Assembly: GCF_007183175.1 (NCBI RefSeq)
Contig: NZ_AP019807.1
Coordinates: 1,677,001 to 1,741,000 of the forward strand
Length of the DNA stretch: 64,000 nt
Source of the DNA: Microbulbifer sp. GL-2
Lineage (GTDB): Bacteria > Pseudomonadota > Gammaproteobacteria > Pseudomonadales > Cellvibrionaceae
Reading direction: 5' to 3'
The translations under genes and the position numbers were made by a program. How positions within the stretch are numbered: position 1 is the stretch's first letter; each line of letters opens with the position of its first letter. Of this stretch, positions 45,778 to 54,904 are shown piece after piece. The notes beneath the pieces were generated by a model. That model saw nothing but the letters and a program-made list of their open reading frames with translations. It was not told the DNA's origin and searched no databases.

Positions 45778-47280
45778 TTATTTTGGCTGCTTTTCAGTTG
45801 ACTCGGCTGCGACCGCAGAATCATCTTCAATCCATTTGAGAAGCTTTTTTGTCTGTGCACGGATTTTTGCATCGTGAGACCAAGCGAGGGTTCTCTCAAG
45901 GAAAGGCTTGGCCAGCTTTGGTTTTTTGAGTTCAGCCAGAAAAAAACCAATAGAGCCATTAATTTCAATACTATTTGGGTTTTGTTGGTAAGCGGCCATC
46001 ATGGTCTTTAAGGCATCGATAGTATTACCCTTTCTCTGCTGAGCCATCCATTTAAACTGATAAGCCGAAAGTGAATCTGGATTCATTTTTATAGCTATAT
46101 CAGTGTATTCCAAGGTTTTAGAGTAGCTCTCATTGTCCCAATGGTTGGACTCAAGATTACTCTCCAGTCGATTGAAGAAATAGATAGCTAAATTCGTAGC
46201 TATTCTATAATCTATTTCATCTATCCTTGATATTTTCTCGATAAGAGTGTTTGCCGACTCATAATCCTTTTTGTAAAACAAAATATTGGCTTTAAGAGAA
46301 TCAATTGCTGGAGATGAGGTTGACTTACTTTCTGCTCTTTCCAGGTATCTAAGAGCGAGATCGTACTTTTCCAAATCAATGGCTCTTTCTGCTAGAACCA
46401 GCAGTTTTTCATTTTTACTGAGTTTTCTTTTGCTAAGTTGAATATCATCTTTTGTGAGTTTGACCTCATATCCCGATAGCTTACGCTCACGTAGATAGCG
46501 CATTAGTGCAACGTCTAGCTCTTTCAGTTCAATGTTGTAATATAGAGGGAATTGCTTTAAGGCATCGCCTCCTTCATTAATTTTTGTTAGGTATTCCTTT
46601 GTGGCTTGATTGTACGAGTTTTTCCTGGAGTCTTCGCTAAAAAATAAATAATGAAGTAGTAACCAAGCGCTGCCATAATACCTATTATTATATTCTCCGC
46701 CTTTTTTTGTTAGATCTGGCTTGATTATTTGTTTGGCTTTTAAGGGGCCTTGCTCCAAACCGTAAAGCCTCCATTTGGGGAGGTTTCCGATTACTATCGA
46801 GTCTTTCTTAATAATGGCGCTTGCCAATAGTTCTGCAAAACCCTCAGAATACCATTTGGGATAACGCATGTTGCCATGCTCTCGCATGAGATGATGGACA
46901 TACTCATGAAACATGATTTCCCCACCATTTAATATTCCTCGTTTGTTTTCCTGAGAAAAAATTAAAGGGCCGTTGATTGTGTTCGTGTAAAATCCAGCGA
47001 TACGTCTTGTTCCTGATAATTCATCGAAATCTCTGGATTTGTTGAAATGGTATACCTTGAGCCTTGAATTTTCGGGCCTATCTTCCAATCCTGTTAGTAG
47101 GAGTGAAGCTCTGCGAAACTTTTCTAAATCAAGTATCAGGCTCTTGGCTTTTTTAGCAGAAACATCCGAATAAACAGTAAAATTTTCGCTTTTATATTCA
47201 TGCCAGTCTCGGCTATAAGCTGAGCTGGATAAAATGGATAGGAAAAAAACAAATAGTAAGCTAGATATTCTAGACTTCAT
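45778..47280 (-). CDS. Putative zinc metalloprotease with C-terminal TPR repeats
   Basis: 500 residues with a signal peptide (ISSLLFVFFLSILSSSAYS). An N-terminal gluzincin-like domain contains HEYVHH at 125-130 (HExxH) and the downstream Glu in SEGFAELLAS at 146. The C-terminal ~250 residues are helical with TPR-like repeats (LALRYLERAESKSTSSPAIDSLKANILFYKKDYESANTLI and DIAIKMNPDSLSAYQFKWMAQQRKG). The layout resembles DUF1570-like secreted proteases fused to TPRs. Its targets are unknown. The gene is AT-rich compared with the housekeeping genes. I start at 47280 because the upstream TTG lacks a ribosome site. Confidence 0.7.
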   Translation of the reverse strand: MKSRISSLLFVFFLSILSSSAYSRDWHEYKSENFTVYSDVSAKKAKSLILDLEKFRRASLLLTGLEDRPENSRLKVYHFNKSRDFDELSGTRRIAGFYTNTINGPLIFSQENKRGILNGGEIMFHEYVHHLMREHGNMRYPKWYSEGFAELLASAIIKKDSIVIGNLPKWRLYGLEQGPLKAKQIIKPDLTKKGGEYNNRYYGSAWLLLHYLFFSEDSRKNSYNQATKEYLTKINEGGDALKQFPLYYNIELKELDVALMRYLRERKLSGYEVKLTKDDIQLSKRKLSKNEKLLVLAERAIDLEKYDLALRYLERAESKSTSSPAIDSLKANILFYKKDYESANTLIEKISRIDEIDYRIATNLAIYFFNRLESNLESNHWDNESYSKTLEYTDIAIKMNPDSLSAYQFKWMAQQRKGNTIDALKTMMAAYQQNPNSIEINGSIGFFLAELKKPKLAKPFLERTLAWSHDAKIRAQTKKLLKWIEDDSAVAAESTEKQPK

Positions 47281-47292
47281 GAAACATCTCAA

Positions 47293-47837
47293 ATTGACTG
47301 TAAATCTTCTAAGTATGCCCCTATGCGGGTTTGGTTGAATTATACGAGATAATTAAAGGTTATGGTTAATGTGCATATTTTTGACTTTGGGCGACATTTG
47401 GGCCCACCTCTATATTTAGTCTTTTAATGACTCATTGACTAGTATTGCCACTGTAATTGAATGTGATGGGCTTAAAGGACCACAATCAGAGTATAAGAGT
47501 TAAGGAACCTTGACAGGCACTTCCCGCTTCAACGAATGCTAGATATATACAGCTTTACTGCTAGGGAGAAAATGCGCCCAAAACCAATATTTTTGGTGGT
47601 AAGCCTAACAGGGTTTGTGGATATTGATCCACCTTTGACAACAGTACGATGTACGCAATCAGTATTTTTAACTATGGAAAATTAGTTCACCGTTTCTCGT
47701 TGGCCATTGCTGTGAACATACCGAGAGCTAGCGTTAACTCTGCGCCTAATGGGTAGTATCCAGAGTAGCCTGGAGTGGCTGGCAGGGTATACTGATAAAG
47801 CGATTCCAGCGGAAAAATAGGCTAGGAGGGATAGGGA
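47293..47837. other. Long intergenic region between divergent genes
   Basis: 545 bases with no supported gene. Moderately AT-rich; I saw no tRNA, riboswitch or repeat. It must hold the promoters of the metalloprotease and SRAP genes. Confidence 0.4.
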
Positions 47838-48482
47838 GTGTGCAGTATTTTTGATGTGGACAAACAGGCGAGCATGGAACGCTTCCTAGATATCTACGGT
47901 GTGCAGTATCCCGAACGTATAATTTTTGGCCGCCGTCGCAGGCCCACCCAACAGGTATCGATTGTAACTGGCAGGTATGGCGAGCCCCAAGTGGAAAATG
48001 CTATCTGGCATTTGTATCTGGAAAAGGGGGGGGAGGGTTGGAAGCCCCATAAAAAATATTGGTCGATCAATAGCAATTGGAAAAAACTGGACAGCCGCCC
48101 GGAGTACCGAAAATCCCGCTGTCTGATCCCTGCGACTGCCTGGATTGAGAGTTTGCGCGGTAGGCATCCAGTGGAATTCAGTTATGGTAAACCCTATTTT
48201 TTCTGTGGTCTGTATAAAATCTGGGGTTCTACTTTAAGCTGCTCAATTATCACCCTGGAGGCCCACCCGGCGACAAAAATCTATCATGAGAAATCCCTGC
48301 CAATGATTGCTCCAAGGGATTCAGATTTTGTACATAGGTGGCTGAGCAGCAGCATACAAACCAATCAATTTGCGCCTTTTTTACAGCCGCAAATTGAGTA
48401 CGATAACTGTCAGCTGACTGCCAGGCCAGTGGCGCGCGCCACATCAACTGAATATATAGGTGATTCTATAACTATAAGTTAA
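47838..48482 (+). CDS. SRAP-family protein, divergent
   Basis: 214 residues from GTG with AGGGAG-type sites upstream. SRAP (YedK/HMCES) proteins crosslink to abasic sites in single-stranded DNA through Cys2. Here Cys2 directly follows the start (MCSIF), an Asn is present in the SINSNW region near 78, Glu104 in AWIES corresponds to the family Glu of GFYEW, and His150 in HEKSLPMI matches the HxRMPVIL block. All four catalytic positions are therefore present, but the surrounding sequence is far from the canonical one (NARSET is lost). It is likely still functional; a changed lesion preference is possible. Confidence 0.8.
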   Translation: MCSIFDVDKQASMERFLDIYGVQYPERIIFGRRRRPTQQVSIVTGRYGEPQVENAIWHLYLEKGGEGWKPHKKYWSINSNWKKLDSRPEYRKSRCLIPATAWIESLRGRHPVEFSYGKPYFFCGLYKIWGSTLSCSIITLEAHPATKIYHEKSLPMIAPRDSDFVHRWLSSSIQTNQFAPFLQPQIEYDNCQLTARPVARATSTEYIGDSITIS

Positions 48483-48506
48483 TAGGCCTGTTAAATTCAG
48501 CAGCAA

Positions 48507-48525
48507 GCCTGACATTAAATCAGGC
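48507..48525. terminator. Hairpin between SRAP and oxygenase genes
   Basis: GCCTGA–CATTAAA–TCAGGC stem in a short convergent gap; no T-run, so only a possible terminator. Confidence 0.35.
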
Positions 48526-48549
48526 CTGACCCATCGTTATGGGGTAATG

Positions 48550-49377
48550 CTAACTATTCTGGCGAAATAATATATCTGTGCGGATAATATATTTTATCCC
48601 GTGCTCTATAGGTGTTGAGCTATGTATTCTGTGCAGTGGGTGCATACCATGGGGAAAACAGAGTACCGATCCTGCCGGAGTTCGTACATCGACATCTTTT
48701 AATGAGTGTCGGTTTGGCTGTTGAAGAGGATTTTCTCCATTGATCCTGAAGCGAGTAGCTCCACCAGAAAAATCTTCACTGAGTAATATCAGGAAAGTCA
48801 TTTCGCTAAAGCGATCCGGGTAACCATTGGCAACCAGTTGTCCATCAATAATCCTGCTACCCGGCCAGGCACCATCAGTGTGGAATTTAAAGTAGTCGCC
48901 AGGCCCGTAGCGATAAAAACGGAAACGTTGGTTTATTCCCAATGGTTCGCGTCCGCCAAAATAGCTTTTCGGGTCCTGCATAAATTTCTGCACACGTTGC
49001 CAGATTAAGCGCTCGGTGCTCTCATCCACAACCCAGGTCAGGTTATCGTTGTGGCGAACCTCTCTGGGCAGGGACACGGCGGCATCCGGCAAATAACCAA
49101 TGGCCTCTGTTATTTCAATAAAACGTTGGTATTCCTCCGCAGAGAATACGTTGAGCAGTTGAAAAGCCCCGGGCACCTCCAGGATATCGCGTCTCTCTAT
49201 ATCGGAAGGAATAGAGTCCGAGAGCGAAGCGGGGTTTTCCCGGTGGGTTGCCCAAGTGGGCAGGGCCGGGTGCTCCGCACCAGGCTCCCTGGCAATAACA
49301 AAGAAATCCTCAACGGGCAGTTTTGATTTACCTTGGGTTTCCGAAGTCTGTGATTTGTTTACAGTTGCTGTACTCAT
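48550..49377 (-). CDS. 2-oxoglutarate/Fe(II) oxygenase, prolyl-4-hydroxylase type
   Basis: 275 residues. Double-stranded beta-helix oxygenase: FRFYRYGPGDYFKFHTDG gives the iron ligands H166 and D168; FPHGMHPLHRIHSS gives the distal His (249 most likely), and KYIIRTDILF supplies the 2-oxoglutarate-binding basic residue. The P4H-like pattern (RYGPGDYF, LILLSEDFSGGATRF) suggests hydroxylation of a peptide or amino-acid-like substrate. It is the last gene of a three-gene operon behind an aldehyde dehydrogenase (26 bases) and a CmcJ-type oxygenase. The first ~60 residues are probably flexible. Confidence 0.82.
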   Translation of the reverse strand: MSTATVNKSQTSETQGKSKLPVEDFFVIAREPGAEHPALPTWATHRENPASLSDSIPSDIERRDILEVPGAFQLLNVFSAEEYQRFIEITEAIGYLPDAAVSLPREVRHNDNLTWVVDESTERLIWQRVQKFMQDPKSYFGGREPLGINQRFRFYRYGPGDYFKFHTDGAWPGSRIIDGQLVANGYPDRFSEMTFLILLSEDFSGGATRFRINGENPLQQPNRHSLKDVDVRTPAGSVLCFPHGMHPLHRIHSSTPIEHGIKYIIRTDILFRQNS

Positions 49378-49403
49378 TACTTCAAATTCCGTTCTACCGA
49401 ATC

Positions 49404-50732
49404 TTAGAGATTAATTACAGTTAATTGTGCAAACTGGCGATGACCGTCAGCCCCCCCGTGATAGCCGAAGCCACTTTGCTTTGCTCCAACCCAAGGAGTG
49501 CCGCCGGCGCCCTGATTGATTCCGATCATGCCGGCCTGCAGACGATTACCCACTTGTACAGCATCTGCTCCACCAAAAACTACTGCGCCGAGTCCATACA
49601 CCGAGTCGTTTGCTCTATGGATGGCATCATTCACATCAGTAAAATGGTCAATGGCGACCACTGGGCCGAAGGTTTCCTCATCCTCCAGTTGCATTCCCGG
49701 CTGTATACCACTGATTACAGTGGGTGGAATAAAGGGTGGCTCGGGTGTTTTTTCTCCGAGTAGCAGCGATGCGCCTTTCTGCAAGGCATCCTGTATATGA
49801 TTGACTACTTTCTGGTGCTGGCGCTGGTTCACCAGAGGGCCAATATCAGCTTGTGGGTCCTGCCAGCCACCGGTGCGATATTGCTGGGCAATAGAAGTCA
49901 CCGCTTTTTCAAATTGATCGGCGATGCGGGCATCCACGTAGATACGTTCTGTGGAGGTGCACATTTGCCCGGCATTCTCAAAACTGGAGGCCACCGCAAA
50001 TTGTGCAGCTCTTTGAAGATCGGCGCTGGCCAGTACGATCATGGGGTCATTGCCACCGAGCTCCATCACCAGGCGCTTCAGGGCGGGCGCGGCGTTGGCC
50101 ATGATCGTCTGGCCGGTTGCCCGTGAGCCGGTGAAGGCGACCATGTTAATTTCTGATCGCACCAGGGCTTCACCTGTGTGGCCATCACCATGGGCAATTT
50201 GCAGAATACCCTCGGGCAGGGTTTCATTTAGGGTTTGCACCAGTAGATCTGCCACCAGTGGGGACTCCTCCGAAGGTTTGAGGATCACGCTGTTCCCGGC
50301 TACAAGGGCAGGTACAAGCAGGTTGTTGGCCATAGCCAATGGGTAATTCCACGGAGAAATTACGGCCACAACCCCCAGAGGGCGATATTGAATTTCACTG
50401 CCACCGCTACGTCGGCTGCTCAATGCTGTACCGGCATCCCCCGCCAGCCAAATACCACCTTGAATAGCGCCGCCGGCTTCATACTGAGCACGTCGCGCAT
50501 CCTTACCCATTTCACGACTGATAAGTTGCACCAGGGCACTTTGCACTGGCTGCAGTTTTTCATAGGCCCGTTGCAGAACCTGCACACGCTGTTGCACCGA
50601 TTGATTGGCCCACTGCGTCTGGACCTTCCTGGCTTTAGCAACTTTTTTTTGAATGGAATTCCGGTCGCTCACTTCAACGCTGCCAACCTGTTCACCGTTT
50701 AGTGGATCAATAGAAAATAAATTTTGGGTCAT
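49404..50732 (-). CDS. Aldehyde dehydrogenase, succinate-semialdehyde type
   Basis: NAD(P)-dependent oxidation of an aldehyde to an acid. 442 residues, shorter than most ALDHs (~480) mainly at the N-terminus. VVAVISPWNYPLAMANNLLVPALVAGNSVILKPSEESP near 97-135, MELGGNDPMIV with the general-base Glu, NAGQMCTSTERIYV with the catalytic Cys, and ETFGPVVAI. It is in the GabD/Sad branch (PWNYP, NAGQMC), so succinate semialdehyde or a related short aldehyde is a reasonable guess. Second gene of the operon, 58 bases after the CmcJ-type gene. Confidence 0.85.
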   Translation of the reverse strand: MTQNLFSIDPLNGEQVGSVEVSDRNSIQKKVAKARKVQTQWANQSVQQRVQVLQRAYEKLQPVQSALVQLISREMGKDARRAQYEAGGAIQGGIWLAGDAGTALSSRRSGGSEIQYRPLGVVAVISPWNYPLAMANNLLVPALVAGNSVILKPSEESPLVADLLVQTLNETLPEGILQIAHGDGHTGEALVRSEINMVAFTGSRATGQTIMANAAPALKRLVMELGGNDPMIVLASADLQRAAQFAVASSFENAGQMCTSTERIYVDARIADQFEKAVTSIAQQYRTGGWQDPQADIGPLVNQRQHQKVVNHIQDALQKGASLLLGEKTPEPPFIPPTVISGIQPGMQLEDEETFGPVVAIDHFTDVNDAIHRANDSVYGLGAVVFGGADAVQVGNRLQAGMIGINQGAGGTPWVGAKQSGFGYHGGADGHRQFAQLTVINL

Positions 50733-50790
50733 ATCCTGGTCTCAAAAATTTTATGTGGAGCTGGATTTAAATCGCTCCGCAATTTGGACT

Positions 50791-51705
50791 TTAGTCTTTA
50801 AATAAGGCGATGGTGCGCAGCTCGATACTGGTACGGCGCGGGGCGCCAGAGCTTCCGGGGAGATCGAATGCTGTGTGGGGCACGCCGGTGATGGGGCCCT
50901 GCTGCTCACTGTCGAATACGCGTAGCAGTAACCCTTCCCCCGGTTGCATATCACTGAACCAGACCCAGCGATGTTTCGGGTTGGCGCTAATCACCGAGAT
51001 TTGGCCCTCTCGCTCCGGGTAAATCAGACGCATCTTGTGGAAATCCGCTTCGTCCACGCTGCGTAAATCTGCCATTGCCAATGGCGATTCTTTTACGGTG
51101 CGCAGCAGTGGCAGCCACAAATTGATGAACTTATAGCGAGGATATTCTTCCGTATTTAATCCGTGCTCAGGCAGTGTCTGTCGAAGCTGTCTGTCGGCGG
51201 ACCAGGGAGTGTAATCGTTGTGTACGGTCTTCACTGGAGAGCGGCGGCTGCGGCTCTGTTCAGTGGGCCCCTCAGCTGAGGGCTGTGCCCGTAGGGTGTG
51301 ATCAAAGGTAAGGACATGGGCCGCGCCGAGGCGTTTCGCTATCCAGGTCTCAATGGCCGGGTACCACTCACTGCGAATTAAGCGGTCGCGTTCGGCCGGA
51401 GTGACGCTATTGGCAGTGTGGCTGTCCAGAGCCTTCAGGACATCATCAAACTGGTGCAAGTCTATTGCCAGCAACGGCCTCACCAGCTCAAAGCCCTGAA
51501 TATCCAGGCTAAACTCTTCGCCCGTGCGCTGTAGGGCGCGGCCATCCTGAATAGGCATGGGTTGAGGGTTAACTTCATCCAGCAGGTGACTGGGGCCAGG
51601 CCCCGCCTTGCGGTGATCGTATACCAGCTCACTATCGGTATTTGCGTAGTTGATTGTCGCCTTGAGCAGCCGGCTCGGCGTGGCGTGCAGAGTCTCGGTC
51701 AGCAT
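50791..51705 (-). CDS. CmcJ/NvfI-family 2-oxoglutarate oxygenase
   Basis: 304 residues, start ATG at 51705 with GGAGGAAG upstream. It matches the CmcJ/NvfI family known from cephamycin methoxylation and fungal natural-product genes: KTVHNDYT gives H162-x-D164, RYKFINLWLPLL, WVWFSDMQPGEGLLLRVFDS near 247-266, PHTAFDLP with H277, and RTSIELRTIALF with the Arg that would hold 2-oxoglutarate. First gene of the operon and divergent from the LysR gene. Members are typically in secondary metabolism; here the cluster is too small to name a product. Confidence 0.82.
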   Translation of the reverse strand: MLTETLHATPSRLLKATINYANTDSELVYDHRKAGPGPSHLLDEVNPQPMPIQDGRALQRTGEEFSLDIQGFELVRPLLAIDLHQFDDVLKALDSHTANSVTPAERDRLIRSEWYPAIETWIAKRLGAAHVLTFDHTLRAQPSAEGPTEQSRSRRSPVKTVHNDYTPWSADRQLRQTLPEHGLNTEEYPRYKFINLWLPLLRTVKESPLAMADLRSVDEADFHKMRLIYPEREGQISVISANPKHRWVWFSDMQPGEGLLLRVFDSEQQGPITGVPHTAFDLPGSSGAPRRTSIELRTIALFKD

Positions 51706-51726
51706 GGTGGCTTCCTCCCATATCTT

Positions 51727-51743
51727 TGATGCGAGATGCATCA
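51727..51743. promoter_or_regulatory. LysR-type operator candidate
   Basis: TGATGC–GAGAT–GCATCA, a perfect inverted repeat of 6+5+6 in the divergent gap between the CmcJ-type and LysR genes, about 25 bases before the oxygenase start. LysR sites are inverted repeats of this general size. It also argues against the most upstream LysR start (51736), which would place the site inside the gene. Confidence 0.5.
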
Positions 51744-51798
51744 GTTCTTATGGGCAATGGTAGGTTCAGCTGGATACAATGAAAATCAAGTAACAATT

Positions 51799-52758
51799 GT
51801 GAGTGATACAGGTTTGAGCAGAAATCACGGTGTCGACCGACTGGGCAGGTTGGAACTGAAACAATTGCGTCTTTTGCAGGCCATATTACGGGAATTGAAT
51901 CTATCGCGGGTAGCGGATCAGCTTGGTGTAAGCCAGCAGACGGTCAGCGAGCAGTTGAAACGATTGCGGGAAATATTTGATGACCGGTTGTTCATTCGAA
52001 CCAGCAACGGCGTTATTCCCACCCCACTGGCCGAACGCCTGGCGCCAAGGCTGGATAGTGTCCTTAATGAGATTGCCGCTCTGTTACGTGATGATGAGTT
52101 CGATCCGGCTGAGCACCAAGGAATTTTTACTATCAGTGCCACCGATTTCGAGCAGCGAGTGGTGTTGCCGGTCTTGCTCAAGCAATTGCGCAAGCAGGCG
52201 CCGGGCCTCAAGGTCGTAGTGCTCAAGCTGGAAATTGACCGTATGGCCCAACAACTGCAAACCGGCGAGGTGGATTTGGTGTTCAGTACACCGGGATTTA
52301 TACCGGATAGCTGCCCGAGTATGTTGCTTTACCGTGAGCACTATGTCTGTGTAAGTTGCCGGCACACAGGGGTGCCGCTTGAAAGTGGAAAACCCCTTAA
52401 CTTGGATAAGCTGGCAGAGATTCCCCAGCTGGTTGTCTCCCCCTCCCGCGGTGACCTGCGCGGTATGGTAGACAGCTGGTTTGAGCAGTTTGGCCTGAAG
52501 CGTAATGTTGTACTATCGGTCCCTTCCTTTGCCGCCGCAGCTGAGTGTATAGCCTCCACCAGTACTGTGGCTTTTTTACCATCGCGCCTCTTACCAGACC
52601 CGCGCCTGCATACCCTACCTATTAGCGAACAACCTCCCGGGTTTGATGTGGTGGCCGCGTGGCACACCCGCAGTGGGCAAGACCCGCTGCATAAATGGAT
52701 CAGGCAGTTGTTGGCGGGGTTATTCACCTCGGGAGCTGCTGTGGATGAGTACCTTTAG
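51799..52758 (+). CDS. LysR-family transcriptional regulator
   Basis: 320 residues from the GTG at 51799; in-frame ATGs at 51736 and 51757 are possible but the former overlaps an operator-like repeat and none has a good ribosome site. The N-terminal winged helix reads LELKQLRLLQAILRELNLSRVADQLGVSQQTVSEQLKRLREIFDDRLFIRTSNGVIPT, then a PBP-like effector domain. It is divergent from the oxygenase–ALDH–oxygenase operon and probably controls it, as LysR regulators often do. The ligand is unknown. Confidence 0.85.
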   Translation: MSDTGLSRNHGVDRLGRLELKQLRLLQAILRELNLSRVADQLGVSQQTVSEQLKRLREIFDDRLFIRTSNGVIPTPLAERLAPRLDSVLNEIAALLRDDEFDPAEHQGIFTISATDFEQRVVLPVLLKQLRKQAPGLKVVVLKLEIDRMAQQLQTGEVDLVFSTPGFIPDSCPSMLLYREHYVCVSCRHTGVPLESGKPLNLDKLAEIPQLVVSPSRGDLRGMVDSWFEQFGLKRNVVLSVPSFAAAAECIASTSTVAFLPSRLLPDPRLHTLPISEQPPGFDVVAAWHTRSGQDPLHKWIRQLLAGLFTSGAAVDEYL

Positions 52759-53031
52759 AGAGCCTTGTGCTGGATCAAGTCCGAGGGTGAATGCTTGCCA
52801 AGCTGGGGGCAGCAAGTTCTAAGGGCAGAGATGACGAGATTATGGATATTGTGCCTGGCTCTATCGGGTCAGGGCCCTTTGGAGTTCTCTTAGCGTAGGG
52901 AAGAGGTTCTCAATGGTAGGCACTTAATAAAATGAAAGCTCAGCTTCCTACACTTGCCCGGTAAAAATCTACAGGCTGAAAAATATGCCTGGATCTTTCT
53001 CCTGAGCTTGATCTGACCCAGAAGTATTTAA

Positions 53032-54438
53032 ATGGAAAGCGGGCATAATCGCCCCTTTCTGCCACCGATAACAAACCACTTGGAAATTGGTAGCCCACTT
53101 ATGCAACACAATACCAATGTTTACCTGATGCGAATGGTTGAATCCCTAGGTGTTCTGGTTAGAAAACGCCTGTGGATGCAGATCGTTGTGGCAATGGTAT
53201 TGGGGTTGGGGCTGGGCCTGCTGCTCTCTCCAGAAGGGGCAGCCCTGGTGAATCAGGATCTTAGTGTGGTGTTGGCCAGCTGGTTCAAGCTGCCTGGTGC
53301 ACTGTTTCTGAATATGATTCAGATGGTGGTTATTCCCTTGATTGTTTCTTCTATCATTCTGGGGCTTTGCGGCAGCGGTAATGTGGGTCAGCTGAAGCGG
53401 GTGGGTTTGCGTATAGCGCCCTATTTCGTCGCCACCACTACAGTCGCAGTTGTTATTGGCATATTGCTGGTACAGTTGATCCAGCCGGGAAACTATATCG
53501 ATGAATCACTGCTTACGGCGGCAACAGAATTACCCAAATCTGCTCCCCTTCAGGTGCTTGAATCCAAACCTCTGCCCGAGCGGATTGCCGAGCTGATACC
53601 AGCCAACCTGAATGAAAGCATTGCCATGCGTAATATGTTGCAGCTGGTGGTCTACGCCATCTTTACCGGTGTTGCGGTGATGTTACTACCGCAGAAGCAG
53701 CGCGAAACGGCAGTGTATGCCTTCGGTATAGTGCAGGAAATTGCCTTGAAAATAGTCGGCTGGGCCATGTTGTTTGCGCCGCTGGCTGTATTTGGTCTCC
53801 TGGCGGACATCGCTATTCGCGTCGGCCTGACAGCGATTCTCGGGATGTCGGTTTATGTTGGCACAGTAATTTTAGGACTGCTGATCCTGCTGATGTTTTA
53901 CCTGGCAATTGTCTCCCTGGTTTCTCCAGCCGGCCCACTGAAATTCCTGCAGCGTATAAGTGGTGTTCAGCTTCTCGCCTTTTCTACCTCAAGCTCAGCG
54001 GCGGTGATGCCATTGTCTATGCGGACTGCCGAGACTTCCCTTGGAGTAAAGCCCCCTATCGCCAAATTTATCGTGCCCCTCGGCGCTACCGTGAATATGG
54101 ATGGTACCGCGCTATATCAGGTAATTGCAGCGGTGTTCCTGACCCAGGTATACGGGATTGACCTCAGTACTGCCCAATTGGTGGGACTGACGGTAACTAC
54201 CGTGGGCGCCTCTATTGGCTCGCCAAGCACTCCTGGTGTGGGTATTGTTATTCTCGCGACTATCCTCGCCGGAATTGGTGTTCCACCGGAAGGTATTGCT
54301 TTGATTATTGGTGTGGACCGGATACTCGATATGTGCAGGACCGCCGTAAACGTCACGGGCGACCTCACTGCTTGCTTGGTGATGGATAAATTACTGGGCA
54401 GCGACAGCCTGGAGGAACCTGAAACCCAAACCGCTTAA
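53032..54438 (+). CDS. Dicarboxylate/amino acid:cation symporter (DAACS)
   Basis: Inner-membrane symporter for C4-dicarboxylates or glutamate/aspartate. 468 residues, about eight spans plus two re-entrant hairpins. Signatures: STSSSAAVMPL near 322 (re-entrant Ser-rich loop HP1), NMDGTALYQ near 350 (NMDGT), IGSPSTPGVGIVI (HP2) and DRILDMCRTAVNVTGD. The GltP/GltT type is most likely; the Arg in MCRTAVN favours acidic amino acids. Start 53032 or 53101 (ATG) are both open. It lies 273 bases after the LysR gene on the same strand. Confidence 0.9.
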   Translation: MESGHNRPFLPPITNHLEIGSPLMQHNTNVYLMRMVESLGVLVRKRLWMQIVVAMVLGLGLGLLLSPEGAALVNQDLSVVLASWFKLPGALFLNMIQMVVIPLIVSSIILGLCGSGNVGQLKRVGLRIAPYFVATTTVAVVIGILLVQLIQPGNYIDESLLTAATELPKSAPLQVLESKPLPERIAELIPANLNESIAMRNMLQLVVYAIFTGVAVMLLPQKQRETAVYAFGIVQEIALKIVGWAMLFAPLAVFGLLADIAIRVGLTAILGMSVYVGTVILGLLILLMFYLAIVSLVSPAGPLKFLQRISGVQLLAFSTSSSAAVMPLSMRTAETSLGVKPPIAKFIVPLGATVNMDGTALYQVIAAVFLTQVYGIDLSTAQLVGLTVTTVGASIGSPSTPGVGIVILATILAGIGVPPEGIALIIGVDRILDMCRTAVNVTGDLTACLVMDKLLGSDSLEEPETQTA

Positions 54439-54469
54439 GTGTCTTTTCGGGAGGTTTGGGGACTAGGAG

Positions 54470-54904
54470 TTAATGGGAGCTTTGCAGTATCTCCAGGGTG
54501 CGGGGGTCTTGTTTGCCCCCATAATATTTTTCTAAAACCTGCATAAATAGATTGTCTGAACCGCCTGCAGCGAGGGCGAACAGGGTCATACTGGATCTTA
54601 CCTTGATGGCATCAAGGCTACCGAATATTTCCAGGGCGCTGAGATCTTGCAGCTTTAATAACTCTTGGCAACACTCTCGCAATCGCGGGCCAAGCTTTGG
54701 GTGCTTCAGGTAAGCCTGTGCCTCCTCCAGGCTTGCCATTCCATATCGTTGTGATGTAGCGCTGTGTCCTAGCCCTTTTAGCTGCGGGAAAATATACCAA
54801 ATCCAATGGCTGCGTTTGTGCCCCTGTCGTAACTCCTGCACGGCCTGTGCATAAGTATCGTTTTGTGCCTGGCAGAACCGCTCCAGGTCAAAATAATCAC
54901 TCAT
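54470..54904 (-). CDS. DUF1810 family protein
   Basis: 144 residues from the ATG at 54904 (GGAAATTTTT upstream). An all-helical cytoplasmic protein with the family signature: DLERFCQAQNDTYAQAVQELRQGHKRSHWIWYIFPQLKGLGHSATSQRYGMASLEEAQAYLKHPKLGPRL, including the conserved Trp-Ile-Trp-Tyr-Ile-Phe-Pro block. DUF1810 proteins are widespread in bacteria and a function is not established. No link to the neighbours (symporter, thioesterase) is evident. Confidence 0.9.
   Translation of the reverse strand: MSDYFDLERFCQAQNDTYAQAVQELRQGHKRSHWIWYIFPQLKGLGHSATSQRYGMASLEEAQAYLKHPKLGPRLRECCQELLKLQDLSALEIFGSLDAIKVRSSMTLFALAAGGSDNLFMQVLEKYYGGKQDPRTLEILQSSH

Noticed and set aside
47541..47560. LexA-like half-site upstream of the SRAP gene
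   Set aside because: Only one half (ACAG) matches; the opposite CTGT is missing and the distance to the gene is nearly 300 bases.
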